Positions 1 to 8,305 of a stretch of 64,000 nt of DNA are shown here, piece after piece. The notes under the pieces were generated by a model, which saw nothing but the letters and a program-made list of their open reading frames with translations, ran no database searches and was not told where the DNA came from. The stretch lies in contig JAAYKH010000031.1 of assembly GCA_012522475.1 (NCBI GenBank), positions 1 to 64,000 on the forward strand, in the 5' to 3' direction. Every line of letters starts with the position of its first letter. The first letter of the stretch is position 1. The position numbers and the translations under genes were made by a program. This DNA comes from Chloroflexota bacterium. Its GTDB lineage: Bacteria; Chloroflexota; Anaerolineae; Anaerolineales; Anaerolineaceae.

Positions 1-1013
1 GTACACAACACCTTACTATTGCACAAAGCCAAAATCATCCTGAGTGCAATCAAGAAGGCAGAGCTACCTGTGATCGGGCTCAAAGGTCTTTACTTGCTTG
101 ACAATATCATCTCTAATATTGCTTTACGGGCATGGTTGATCTGGATTTCTTAATCAAAAGAAAAGATATTCCCGCAGTGCAGGACCATTTGCGCGCTTTA
201 GGGTTTCGGTCGAGCACGTACTTCAACCATGAAGATCACAATATAGACGTCAAACACGCCCCACCCATGATCGGCCTAAAAGGGTATTACGTAGAACTGC
301 ACTGGTCGATTGTTGAGGGCGATTGGCCCTTTAACGTCGATGAGCATGGTCTATGGCAGCGAGCGGTGCCAGCCAGCATGGCCAGTGTGGACGCACTGGC
401 GTTGAGCGTCGAAGACTTGCTGCTGCACCTATGTATCCATTTTACCTACCAGCGCCGCCTCAGAAACGGGCTGCGCGGTCTTTTTGATTTCATAGTGATC
501 CTCAATGCCCATCAATGGGACATCGATTGGGAAATGCTTTTCCAGTGGGCACAAGAATAGCGTGTTGAGCGCATCGTTGCCCTCACCTTTGCTTTACTGG
601 CTGATTTGTTTGGCGAAAACATCCCCCGCCACGGACTTGCACACCTCAAATCTGAGGTGATTTCGCCCGCTTTGCTGGCTGCTGCAAAAGCACAGATGTT
701 CCCGGCGGCACAGGAAACCCAAACAGCAATCACCCCGGACCTGGCCAGGCTCTCCTCGACCTCCGGAATTATCAACAAACTCAAACTGGTCTTGCAGCGC
801 ATATGCATCCCCAGGTCGGTCATGGCACGTTTGTACAATGTTCCCCCGACGTCCGTCAAAATTTATTGGTTTTATCCGGTACGTTTCACACACCTCTTTT
901 CAACTTATGCCCGCACCGCATGGCAAATCCTGTCCAATCGCCGGGCGATAAATCCCATCCTTGGCTATGAGAAAGTCAATCAAGAGCTTAGAAACTGGAT
1001 GGAAGGACGATAA
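1..1013 (+). pseudogene. Nucleotidyltransferase-family protein (NTP_transf_5-like), broken, 5' end outside window
   Basis: Three pieces join into one protein resembling the uncharacterised nucleotidyltransferase family common in exopolysaccharide loci. Frame 1 from base 1 encodes the approach to the motif (ELPVIGLKGLYLLDN), then runs off. The continuation, MVDLDFLI, lies in frame 3 from base 132, so about one base is missing near 130. That reading continues to WAQE and hits TAG at 558-560; in the same frame it resumes as RVERIVALTFALLADLFG and continues to 1013. The gene therefore carries one frameshift and one nonsense codon. The two Asp of the VDLDFL stretch are the expected metal-binding residues. 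It lies just upstream of a BY-kinase gene, which fits a capsule/EPS locus. Family assignment rests on motif recognition; the breakage is read directly from the sequence. Confidence 0.7.
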
Positions 1014-1125
1014 TCTATGCGAAGTATTCAGCGCGTCTCGTTTGCTATCACTTTCCTGCCATTGGCGATACCTCACCATCACTCGTCACCCGCTCCTTCT
1101 TGATCAGGTTGCAAAAAACCACTCA

Positions 1126-1154
1126 TTGGCAGGCACGAATTTCTGCGATATAAT
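1126..1154 (+). promoter_or_regulatory. Sigma-70-type promoter upstream of the Wzz/BY-kinase gene
   Basis: TTGGCA (1126-1131), a 17-base spacer and a perfect TATAAT (1149-1154). This would start a transcript near 1161, about 145 bases before the original ATG at 1307. The rest of 1014-1306 is AT-rich with no gene visible. Assignment is by consensus match only. Confidence 0.55.
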
Positions 1155-1306
1155 GATTCTTGGTTACAAAATAGTGTAATTAGTGCAACCTTGCAAATTA
1201 TAAAAGAAATAGAATTCAAAATCCTTTAATAAAACGACTTGGTGCAAAGAATATATTGGGTTTGCTAGTTAATCAACCACATAAACCTGCATCTGGAGCA
1301 TAACGC

Positions 1307-1392
1307 ATGGATTTTCGACAATTATTAATCATCGCAAAACGCTGATACTGGTTACTTGTCTTAGTGACCCTCATCGCAGCCGCGAGACGTCC
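1307..1392 (+). pseudogene. Displaced 5' end of the Wzz/BY-kinase gene
   Basis: ATG at 1307 opens MDFRQLLIIAKR, followed by TGA at 1343-1345 and then YWLLVLVTLIAA. This is the usual N-terminal cytoplasmic start and first membrane helix of chain-length-determinant proteins, where a Trp is common at the TGA position (TGG to TGA would explain it). The frame then has to shift again between about 1378 and 1393 to join MYQANTRFVI of the downstream open frame. So the ancestral start is separated from the kinase by one nonsense codon and one frameshift. Confidence 0.6.
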
Positions 1393-3189
1393 ATGTACCA
1401 GGCGAACACGCGTTTCGTGATCTTAAGGGCAGTCACCACAGCCTATGACTACTACGCTTATATCGATTATCAACAGCAAATTCAAACTTATACCAAGCTG
1501 CTTTCCACAGACGCGCTTTTGGGTCAGGCATCCGAGACACTGGGATATTCTGTCCGCGGTGTTTTAGCCAATGCGTCACAAATCGGCGACATGCAATTCG
1601 TACGCCTCTCGGTCACCCATTCCGACGCTGTAAAAGCAGCCGAGATTGCCAATGTCCTGGTCAAAGTGCTCATCGATCAAAACGAGCAGTTGCAGTCCGT
1701 GCGCTATGAAGCCACCGAACGCAATTTGCAGCAGCGCGTAGATCAAGCCCTGGAAGAAATTGAGCTTTTACAATCCAAAATTGATCAGTTGTCCTCAGTG
1801 TCCGTAAAAGAACAGCTCGAGCAGGTAGAAAGTGAGATCACTGAACTCCAGGATCAAATCATCAATTTAGAGACTCAGATCAACGATCTGGACACGCAGA
1901 TAAAAGCGTTCACCTCCTTACTTGCCACCGAAGAACAAATAGCACAGCATGAAACCAACCAAGCGCAATTAGCCGAACTGAAAGCCCAGTTAAATCAGCT
2001 CACTCCAGTACTGTCTTTATATCAACAAATCTATACCAACCTGACGGTATTGGGACGATCACCCGACAACTCACTAAGCAGTTCCATCGAGCTTTCACAA
2101 TTGCAAACTAACCTGAATTTATATCAGCAAATCTATGTGAACAGTATCAGCAGCCTCGAAGCCTTAAATCTGGCTCGTGCCCAAAATGCGCCCAATGTCA
2201 TTCAAGTTGAACCAACCCGAGTGCCACGCAGCCCAATTTCGCCTCGGCCTTTTCAAACAGCCGCCCTGTTTGGCGTCATTAGCTTGCTGGCTATAAGCAT
2301 GATTGTTTTTCTGGTTGAATACCTGGATGACACAATTAAAACCCTTGAAGATGTGAAGCAGGTGCTTGGTCTGCCTGTTATTGGTCTGGTGGCAGATATG
2401 GATTCAGGGCGCAGTACACATAAAAACCGAAATAAAGGGAGCTTCGTAGCCAAACAGCCACGCTCCCCCATTTCTAAAGCCTTTCGTTCCATGCGTACCA
2501 GCCTGGAATTTTTCAGCGTTGACCAAAAATTGCAAACGATTGTCGTCACCAGTTCTGGGCCGGAGGAGGGGAAAACCACCATCGCCTCAAATCTGGCTGT
2601 CATCCTGTCTGGGAGCAATAAAAGTGTGCTTTTGATGGACGCGGATCTGCGCCGCCCCAATGTTCATCAGCGCTTAAACATCTCCAATCGAGCGGGGCTT
2701 TCAGATCTGCTCCGCGGAAAGCTGAAACTGGAGGATGTCCTTCAAATAGCCACCGAAATTCCTTTTCTGAACGTGATTACCTCAGGCGGTCTGCCGCCCA
2801 ATCCATCTGAATTGCTGGGCAGCCAGAGGATGGAAAAGATCCTGACAGATTTACGGGCATGCTTTGATATGATTGTGATTGACACACCCCCTGCAATTGT
2901 TACTGATGCACAAATTCTCGCCTCTAAAACTGACGGTCTGATTTATGTAATCCGTCCCGGAAAAACTCGTGCATTGATCGCAAAAACACCCCTTGAAGAA
3001 TTTAATCGGGTGGGCGTCAATTTGCTTGGCGTCGTTATGAACCGTATCCCACACAACCGCGGTTATTATTACGGTGGCTTTGAATATTATTCACCGACGA
3101 TTTATGGCAGCGAAAAGTATTATATGGATGGGCAGAGTGAAGATTTGTTTATCCCCCTGCAAGAAATCGAAACAGACACTGATGAATAA
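1393..3189 (+). CDS. Polysaccharide co-polymerase / BY-kinase fusion (Wzz-CpsD type), N-terminally damaged
   Basis: The 598-residue open frame contains a periplasmic Wzz-like region rich in coiled coil (about residues 100-250), a proline-rich turn and second membrane helix (about 285-310), then a cytoplasmic bacterial tyrosine kinase. Kinase motifs are present: Walker A in GPEEGKTT, Walker A' in LLMDADLRRPN, and Walker B in MIVIDTPPA. The C-terminus has the Tyr cluster (GYYYGG, FEYYSP, SEKYYMDG) expected for autophosphorylation. Such proteins control chain length and export of exopolysaccharide and are reversed by low-molecular-weight phosphatases such as the one at 4561. The first membrane helix is out of frame upstream, so the protein as written starts inside the periplasmic domain and may not insert correctly. 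The true start is unclear. Confidence 0.8.
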   Translation: MYQANTRFVILRAVTTAYDYYAYIDYQQQIQTYTKLLSTDALLGQASETLGYSVRGVLANASQIGDMQFVRLSVTHSDAVKAAEIANVLVKVLIDQNEQLQSVRYEATERNLQQRVDQALEEIELLQSKIDQLSSVSVKEQLEQVESEITELQDQIINLETQINDLDTQIKAFTSLLATEEQIAQHETNQAQLAELKAQLNQLTPVLSLYQQIYTNLTVLGRSPDNSLSSSIELSQLQTNLNLYQQIYVNSISSLEALNLARAQNAPNVIQVEPTRVPRSPISPRPFQTAALFGVISLLAISMIVFLVEYLDDTIKTLEDVKQVLGLPVIGLVADMDSGRSTHKNRNKGSFVAKQPRSPISKAFRSMRTSLEFFSVDQKLQTIVVTSSGPEEGKTTIASNLAVILSGSNKSVLLMDADLRRPNVHQRLNISNRAGLSDLLRGKLKLEDVLQIATEIPFLNVITSGGLPPNPSELLGSQRMEKILTDLRACFDMIVIDTPPAIVTDAQILASKTDGLIYVIRPGKTRALIAKTPLEEFNRVGVNLLGVVMNRIPHNRGYYYGGFEYYSPTIYGSEKYYMDGQSEDLFIPLQEIETDTDE

Positions 3190-3249
3190 TTAGTTTGTCT
3201 GATGGTTAACAATTAATTTCCTTTGAAAAGAAAAAATACGGATTACTAT

Positions 3250-4146
3250 ATGCACGCCAGTTATCCAGATCAACTGAATGCCCACTGTCAGAATAGCTGC
3301 CCCAAATTAGGGCTCAAAGGCGGCCCCGCATCATTTTCTACCTTCCCCTCAAAGCTAAATGGTTGCACTCACGTGTATCCTATGGAGACTCCATCCTTCG
3401 AGCATCAATGGCGATATTGTTTGCAGAATGATTATCCCCAATGCCCGATCTACAAATCCGCGCCCGGGGATAAAATGCCCAAGGAGATTTTACTCAAATA
3501 CAAAGGTTCAGCCCCAAGAAAACGTTATCTGATCATCGGCGCCAGTATTTGCTTTGTAGTCATTACACTTCTCATATTTTTTCGATTCAGGGTGCCGGGT
3601 TTTATTGAAACGAATCTGGCATTCACGCCCACTTCAACAGAAATACTCCGTCCAACAATGACTCCAACGTCAGCAACTGAAAACCTTACAGGATTACCAA
3701 ACTTCCAAAGCCCAACAAAGCCAACTGCAACAGAAACACAAATTTCACCAACCCCAACCCAAACAAATGTCATTTTTGCTTTAGATACACCGATTGGTGA
3801 TGAACAATTTTTTGTCATTCATCGTGTGGCTGAAGGTGAAACCCTTCAATTATTTGCCAATAAATATCACACAAGCGTTGAAGCAATCACCGCCATTAAT
3901 TTTGACCTGATTGTTCCACTCTGGTCCAATTGGTTGGTAATCATCCCGGTAAATACGACCGACGTCAGCGAGCTGCCTTTATTCGAAGCTCACCAGGTCG
4001 AAGAGGGAAAGATCTCAATTCAGGATTTGGCAAACCAGCTTTCCGCCTCTCTTGAAGAGATGCTACGGTATAACAATTTAGACGTTGACTACATTTTAAA
4101 AAGAGGGGACTGGTTGTTGGTCCCCAGGAAAAGACCACAACCCTGA
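3250..4146 (+). CDS. Membrane-anchored LysM protein with Cys-rich N-terminal module
   Basis: The protein starts with a cytoplasmic Cys-rich module. Its cysteines are C13, C17, C34, C52 and C60 when counted from ATG 3250, in the pattern CPKLGL... GCTH... HQWRYCL... QCPIYK. One transmembrane helix follows at about residues 90-110, then a Thr/Pro/Ser-rich linker and two LysM-like repeats (about 185-235 and 245-295). The linker and LysM part would lie outside, binding peptidoglycan or other GlcNAc polymers. I recall the same Cys module in front of LysM domains in other Anaerolineae proteins; it resembles a small metal site but its role is unknown to me. An in-frame TTG at 3223 would add nine residues. 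It follows the BY-kinase gene by about 60 bases and probably shares its transcript. Confidence 0.7.
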   Translation: MHASYPDQLNAHCQNSCPKLGLKGGPASFSTFPSKLNGCTHVYPMETPSFEHQWRYCLQNDYPQCPIYKSAPGDKMPKEILLKYKGSAPRKRYLIIGASICFVVITLLIFFRFRVPGFIETNLAFTPTSTEILRPTMTPTSATENLTGLPNFQSPTKPTATETQISPTPTQTNVIFALDTPIGDEQFFVIHRVAEGETLQLFANKYHTSVEAITAINFDLIVPLWSNWLVIIPVNTTDVSELPLFEAHQVEEGKISIQDLANQLSASLEEMLRYNNLDVDYILKRGDWLLVPRKRPQP

Positions 4147-4218
4147 GACAGCAAGCGATTAGCTAACATAAATAATCATTGCCAACATTCTGGCTTAGAG
4201 GCGTGCTGTCTTTTTTTT
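4147..4218 (+). terminator. Rho-independent-type terminator after the LysM gene
   Basis: GACAGCAAGC at 4147-4156, next to the stop codon, pairs 9 of 10 with GCGTGCTGTC at 4201-4210 and is followed directly by eight T. The loop is long (about 44 bases), so it may fold with an internal helix. Confidence 0.55.
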
Positions 4219-4560
4219 AATTAAGTTGTTAACGGCTCATCAAACACAAATGCTGAAAATCACACTTCTCAATGCAATACCAGCACATAAAGTATCACGC
4301 ATCAGCCTTATTTAATGAGTCACAAATAATTGTTTGTTATTTACTGCAATTGATTCCTGTTGGCATTGTCAATGCGATCAACCTTCCAGTAAATTCAAAC
4401 AGATAAACTTCGTCAAAAAGTGCTGGCCGTGTAGCTCTAAGTTGAAGCTTTAGAAATCAGCCGGTACAATCAAATTCAACTCGAGCGCCTTCTCCTAAAG
4501 GGCGTGTAAGTTTTTGTTTCAAGACATTACATGATCTCATTTTTTTAGGTTTATTGCCCA
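4219..4560. other. Intergenic stretch, no gene seen
   Basis: AT-rich sequence between the LysM terminator and the phosphatase gene. No open frame with coding character on either strand, no tRNA-like fold and no clear promoter; an upstream promoter for the phosphatase gene is expected here but I could not pin it. Confidence 0.4.
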
Positions 4561-5058
4561 ATGCTATCAATTCTATTTATCTGTACAGCAAACCGTTTTC
4601 GTTCTCCCATTGCCGCGATTTATTTTGCGCGGTCTGTCGTCCGAAATGGCGACGACAGTCACATCAGTGTCTCCAGTGCTGGTACCTGGACGACATACGG
4701 TCAACCAGTCACCCCAGAAGCCTTAACTCAAGCTGAAAGGTATTCGCTAAACCTATCCTTGCATAAATCGAGGCCAATTACAAAGGAAATCCTCGCCCAG
4801 GCAGATCTGATTCTTGTTATGGAGAACAACCAGAAAGAAGCACTTCACCAGGAATTTCCAATCTTTGCAGATCGGATTTGTCTTCTGACAGAAGTTGTCA
4901 ATGGAAAGCCGGATGACGTCCCTGACCCTTATGTTACTGAGGAAGATCCAGCCATCATCGCCGCTGAAATCATCGCATTAATCGATCATGGCTATGAACG
5001 AATCGTTCAATTTGCACTGCGAAGCAAAAACAAAAATAAACCTGACGCTCAGTATTAA
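4561..5058 (+). CDS. Low-molecular-weight protein tyrosine phosphatase
   Basis: A 165-residue protein with the family's two signatures. The N-terminal P-loop is ICTANRFRSP, giving the Cys-x5-Arg-Ser active site. The general-acid loop DPY appears in VPDPYV at about residue 120. The length fits a single-domain enzyme (usually about 145-160). Known relatives dephosphorylate BY-kinases of exopolysaccharide systems, and the kinase gene at 1393 is two genes upstream, so that is the probable substrate. The final ten residues (SKNKNKPDAQY) are a basic tail beyond the usual fold. ATG at 4561 is followed immediately by the first beta strand (LSILFICTA), so the start is secure. Confidence 0.88.
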   Translation: MLSILFICTANRFRSPIAAIYFARSVVRNGDDSHISVSSAGTWTTYGQPVTPEALTQAERYSLNLSLHKSRPITKEILAQADLILVMENNQKEALHQEFPIFADRICLLTEVVNGKPDDVPDPYVTEEDPAIIAAEIIALIDHGYERIVQFALRSKNKNKPDAQY

Positions 5059-5374
5059 TACCTCTTATTGAATTTAAAATCGTTTCATCATGGTGGATTT
5101 CTCGTTGCAGATCACACAAGAAAAACACTTTATCATTTGATGAAGCATTTGAATTGTGTTGCAGTGAAGCATCCATTGAATAATTAATGTCCTCAGTTTG
5201 TGCATAAGAAGAAAAACAACCTTCTAGTAAGGCTGTTTCCACAGCAGAATAATTAAAAAATTACTTTGAAAAACCCGTTTCTCTGTTATCATAAAAGAGG
5301 ATAACAGTCACAGAAAAAGCACCCTGAAACTTGATCAGCAATCACATTGAGTAATGCGTTTGAAAGAGGTAAGC
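5059..5374. other. Intergenic stretch with an inverted repeat
   Basis: No convincing gene on either strand. A perfect 8-base inverted repeat at 5283-5307 (listed separately) lies about 70 bases before the small membrane protein gene. A weak TTGAAA (5266-5271) precedes it, but spacing to a -10 candidate is poor. Confidence 0.35.
5283..5307 (+). promoter_or_regulatory. Inverted repeat, possible operator or leader hairpin
   Basis: CTGTTATC at 5283-5290 and its exact reverse complement GATAACAG at 5300-5307, nine bases apart. It sits in the promoter/leader region of the gene at 5375, so it could bind a dimeric repressor or fold in the transcript. No T-run follows, which argues against a terminator. 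Confidence 0.35.
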
Positions 5375-5572
5375 ATGAATAAAAGATCCTTTGGTCTGGT
5401 TGCAGTTGTTGTTGGTTTTGTTATTGCCTTGCTGTCGTTGATGGCTGACTTTATAGGAATCGGTTCATATCCCGGAATTAATTCTTCACAGTTAACCGGT
5501 ATTGTAATTGGTCTATTGGTCGTCCTGATCGGCATCTTTTTATTGCGGGCAAGCAACAAAAAGGGTGATTAA
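5375..5572 (+). CDS. Small two-helix membrane protein, unknown function
   Basis: A 65-residue protein: short basic start (MNKRSFG), hydrophobic helix at about 7-27, loop with GIGSYPGINSSQ, second helix at about 39-58, basic end (RASNKKGD). ATG 5375 is preceded by GAGGT five bases upstream, better placed than the in-frame ATG at 5354. I do not recognise the family; similar small two-helix proteins are common. A hairpin at 5623-5647 may end the transcript. Confidence 0.6.
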   Translation: MNKRSFGLVAVVVGFVIALLSLMADFIGIGSYPGINSSQLTGIVIGLLVVLIGIFLLRASNKKGD

Positions 5573-5622
5573 CCATCCAGCTTCGGACGTTCGGTTGATT
5601 TGATATTGCATGTTGGTTTACG

Positions 5623-5647
5623 GCCATCTTTGCATATCTAAGATGGC
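5623..5647 (+). terminator. Hairpin downstream of the small membrane protein
   Basis: GCCATCTT (5623-5630) pairs exactly with AAGATGGC (5640-5647) around a nine-base loop. The following sequence is T-rich but interrupted, so termination would be weak. Confidence 0.35.
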
Positions 5648-5919
5648 TATTTACGATTCTTTATTGACAACTGAATCATGATAGCAAGGTTTTTTGATCC
5701 TTTAATTTTCAAACAGTTAACGAACTTCATGATCGAAAACATTTATTTCAAAGCAAAGATATAATTTTCCTCGCAGAAAAATACGTACCATCTTAAGCTC
5801 TCACTCTGTTTTAGTGGTAACCTGTTTAAACAGAATTTTATTAAAGGTCCGTTTCAAGAGTAATCAAGGCAATAGTGGCAACAATGCAATCCAACCACCC
5901 CCACACAAGCCAGGAGCCG
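5648..5919. other. Leader region of the NusG-like gene
   Basis: No gene seen. It contains a perfect 12-base palindrome, CTGTTTAAACAG (5822-5833), which could be an operator for the downstream regulator. AT-rich otherwise. Confidence 0.35.
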
Positions 5920-6435
5920 ATGAATTTGTCCTGGTATGTGTTACAAAGCAAACCGAATAGGGAAGATTTTCTTTTCTCTCAATTGCATCATCGCCAAATT
6001 GAGGTTTTTTATCCCCGCTTACGTGTGAATCCTGTAAACCCCCGTTCACGCAAGATCAAACCCTTTTTTCCAAGTTACTTGTTTGTGCATGTTGACCTGA
6101 ATTCAACCCCCCTTTCGAGTTTACACTATATTCCAGGTGTAAACCGTGTCGTCAGTTTCGATTTTATGCCAGCGGTGGTCTCAGATGAAGTGATTAATAC
6201 AATCAAGCAGAATGTTGAGCGTGTTAACAAAGAACCCAGCTTGAGCGGAGAGCAACTTGTAAAAGGAGATCCGGTGATCATCTCCGGGGGGCCATTCGAA
6301 GGTTATCAGGCAATCTTTGACGTCCGGCTAGAAGGCAGTGAACGCGTCCGATTGTTAATCAAGCTCCTGCACGATCAGCAAGTTCGAGCGCTAATTCCCT
6401 CCAAGTTGGTGAAACCGAAAACTAAAAGCTCTTGA
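5920..6435 (+). CDS. Specialised NusG paralogue (RfaH/LoaP-like transcription elongation factor)
   Basis: From ATG 5920 the protein opens MNLSWYVLQSKPNRE, the usual beginning of the NusG N-terminal domain, followed by the RNA-polymerase-binding fold (PFFPSYLFVHVDL, GVNRVVSFD). A linker leads to a C-terminal KOW motif (KGDPVIISGGPFEGYQAIF). Housekeeping NusG would sit with secE/rplK; this copy sits in a polysaccharide locus, where RfaH-like paralogues allow polymerase through long operons. AGGAG lies three bases before ATG 5920; in-frame GTG 5875 and ATG 5884 would add 15 or 12 residues not usual in the family. A strong hairpin overlaps its stop codon. Confidence 0.82.
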   Translation: MNLSWYVLQSKPNREDFLFSQLHHRQIEVFYPRLRVNPVNPRSRKIKPFFPSYLFVHVDLNSTPLSSLHYIPGVNRVVSFDFMPAVVSDEVINTIKQNVERVNKEPSLSGEQLVKGDPVIISGGPFEGYQAIFDVRLEGSERVRLLIKLLHDQQVRALIPSKLVKPKTKSS

Positions 6436-6452
6436 ATGTATTCAAGAGCTTT
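6425..6452. terminator. Bidirectional terminator between NusG-like and DUF4230 genes
   Basis: A 12-13 bp perfect stem (AAAGCTCTTGAAT at 6425-6437 with ATTCAAGAGCTTT at 6440-6452) that includes the TGA stop of the plus-strand gene. It lies between two convergent genes, so it may serve both; flanking A- and T-runs are short. Confidence 0.6.
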
Positions 6453-6553
6453 CTTGCTCCAAATAGAGAATTTCAAACCAGAAATGGACAAATGCTTTCC
6501 TGAATAACAGACTCACTTAAATCAGTATTTCAAAATTCGCATTAATGAGTTGG

Positions 6554-7225
6554 CTATTCAAAGTGCACTCGCGCATACCCCAGCGTGTTAAAAAACCTTT
6601 CCAAAAAGATTTCTGCATTGGTTTGCGCCTGTTCCAGTATGCCATCTTCAATCGCACCATCATAGATTTCTTGCTCGGCCACGCGTCGAGCCGCAGTTTC
6701 TAAATCAGGGTCGCTTTTCCGAAAGACCCCCGTTGTACGATCATAAATATATGATTTCTCATTATTGAGTGTGGCAATAAATACTTCAGCTTCCGGCAGG
6801 CTGACAACGAGCACATCATCTTTTAACCGCAGGGCATCTGCTGACAGGCGCGATAAATCTACACCCGCGATGACATAGCCATGCGCCACCAACAATAATT
6901 TATCACCGAAAAGAGGCCCCAGCACACCCTGGTTGACCTCTGCTGTAATAACTTTCTGAATTGAATACTGAATCGTTTCTAAGCGTGCGAGAGATTGGAC
7001 CTCCCGAATGATGGTAACCGGGTCGGGGATCACCGTTGGTGTGGGGTGTAACAATTGTGAAACCTGTGTACTCAACGTGTTGTTAACATTTTGAAGTGGG
7101 GATATTGCCGAATCAATCGTGCGTGTGACGGTATTTACCAAAATAATCGCTGCCCCGATGATGGCAATCAATACAACGATTAACAATATTATAAATAATT
7201 TAGGCTCCGCTTTTCTTTCTTGCAT
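6554..7225 (-). CDS. DUF4230 family membrane-anchored protein
   Basis: A 223-residue protein with one N-terminal membrane helix (about residues 9-31), a Ser/Thr/Pro linker (LLHPTPTVIPDP), and a globular domain. The domain carries VTIIREVQSLARLETI followed by the strand pattern LLLVAHGYVIAGVDLS, which I recognise as DUF4230. The function of this family is not established. The C-terminal part (VAEQEIYDGAIEDGILEQA) forms the usual long helices. It is convergent with the NusG-like gene and monocistronic as far as I can see. Confidence 0.78.
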   Translation of the reverse strand: MQERKAEPKLFIILLIVVLIAIIGAAIILVNTVTRTIDSAISPLQNVNNTLSTQVSQLLHPTPTVIPDPVTIIREVQSLARLETIQYSIQKVITAEVNQGVLGPLFGDKLLLVAHGYVIAGVDLSRLSADALRLKDDVLVVSLPEAEVFIATLNNEKSYIYDRTTGVFRKSDPDLETAARRVAEQEIYDGAIEDGILEQAQTNAEIFLERFFNTLGYARVHFE

Positions 7226-7407
7226 TATCCTACTTAACCTTTTTGTTTATCATGGATTTTTAACACACTTAGTCTACTACATCGAGGTGAATAATTCACC
7301 TTAAAGCACGGATACCGGGAAAACACACATACCCTCCAACACTTATTTACTGAGCGTTACAACAATTATCAATAATTAACTGCGGAATATTGGCTTGGAA
7401 CAATGGT
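7226..7407. other. Intergenic stretch, no gene seen
   Basis: AT-rich sequence upstream of the DUF4230 gene and downstream of the secreted-protein remnant. No coding signal or clear structured element; any promoter for the DUF4230 gene should lie near 7230-7290. Confidence 0.3.
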
Positions 7408-7546
7408 TTAATTCCCCTGTATTACCAGTTCAAAACTCTCATCTTCAATTGGTGCCGGCTTATCAAATAACGCCGTTGTTGTAGGTATTACCCCCAGTGA
7501 CATCAACAGCAGTAAAAGCACAGGTTTTCTTTGAACTGTGGTTCAT
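7408..7546 (-). pseudogene. Frameshifted remnant of a secreted protein (CotH-like by position)
   Basis: ATG at 7544-7546 directly follows the VTC stop codon and starts MNHSSKK; that frame soon ends. Shifting by one base near 7525 gives PVLLLLLMSLGVIPTTTALF, a clear signal-peptide hydrophobic core, then DKPAPIEDESFELVIQGN and a stop at 7408. So the start of an exported protein survives with a frameshift and the remainder is gone. In related genomes a CotH-family gene often follows DUF4956 and VTC genes; calling this a CotH remnant is inference from position only. Confidence 0.4.
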
Positions 7547-8290
7547 TTAAAAATTACTCCAACCAGGAAAAGTCAGATCTGGCTGACTGGCTTGAATACC
7601 TAAGGAGAATTTACTATTCGCGATCAAACGTAAACCGTGGACCTTAGCAATTTGAGAAAACCACACAGGAATAGGGGTCGTGTGTTTGACTTCCAGAACG
7701 ATCATTTGTTCATGATGTATGTGCCAAAATTTATTTTCAGGAAATAACACTCGCGAGTGGGCGCTTTTCACGCGATGATCAAAGGTGATGCGCGTCCCAC
7801 TAGCATCTTTAGCCTGAAAGCCTTCACGATAATACTCTACCAGCGTTTTCGGAAGTAAGTTTAATAAGTGGGCTTGGCGTTCAAATTCTTGCAATACCAA
7901 GTCATCCTGATTTTCCCAATGACGGTGCTGAAGGAAGTGTTGGCATTCTTCAACAGTCACATAAGCGCCAAATTTCTTGATTAAGTTTGCTTCACGAATT
8001 TTCATTTCAACCCGTATATCCGGATTCTCACGGGCTGATTGGCCATAGGTCCGGATACGGTACTTAATTCGATCAGAATCACCGCCAGCTTTCTGAACAA
8101 ACATCTGATAATGGCTTGTATCAAAATACAAACTTCGCACAAGATACCGGTGTTTCGGTGCTTTTTGAGTGTAATAGTCTCTCGAAAGGTACGGATAAAG
8201 TGCGTTCTTTACCGCATGATACTGAGCACCATTGCAACGATACTTTCGTTCAAATCTTGTTGCAGCTGATGGGATGTCTCTTTCAATCAT
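7547..8290 (-). CDS. VTC-domain (polyphosphate polymerase-like) protein
   Basis: A 247-residue protein of the triphosphate-tunnel VTC type. It opens with RFERKYRC, a basic strand of the tunnel, followed by YLVRSLYFDT, KYRIRTYG, VEMKIREANLIKKFGA and, near the C-terminus, the acidic/basic strand MIVLEVKHTTPIPVWF. These alternating Arg/Lys/Glu strands are the phosphate-binding wall in known VTC proteins. In eukaryotes VTC4 makes polyphosphate; in bacteria these proteins stand beside DUF4956 and often CotH genes and their substrate is not settled. It is 15 bases downstream of the DUF4956 gene, so they form an operon. Confidence 0.85.
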   Translation of the reverse strand: MIERDIPSAATRFERKYRCNGAQYHAVKNALYPYLSRDYYTQKAPKHRYLVRSLYFDTSHYQMFVQKAGGDSDRIKYRIRTYGQSARENPDIRVEMKIREANLIKKFGAYVTVEECQHFLQHRHWENQDDLVLQEFERQAHLLNLLPKTLVEYYREGFQAKDASGTRITFDHRVKSAHSRVLFPENKFWHIHHEQMIVLEVKHTTPIPVWFSQIAKVHGLRLIANSKFSLGIQASQPDLTFPGWSNF

Positions 8291-8305
8291 TAAGTTTCCG
8301 AAATC

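Noticed and set aside
4970-5242. Minus-strand 90-codon frame over the phosphatase 3' end
   Set aside because: It overlaps the conserved phosphatase; no ribosome site; composition rich in Ser/Cys/His without pattern.
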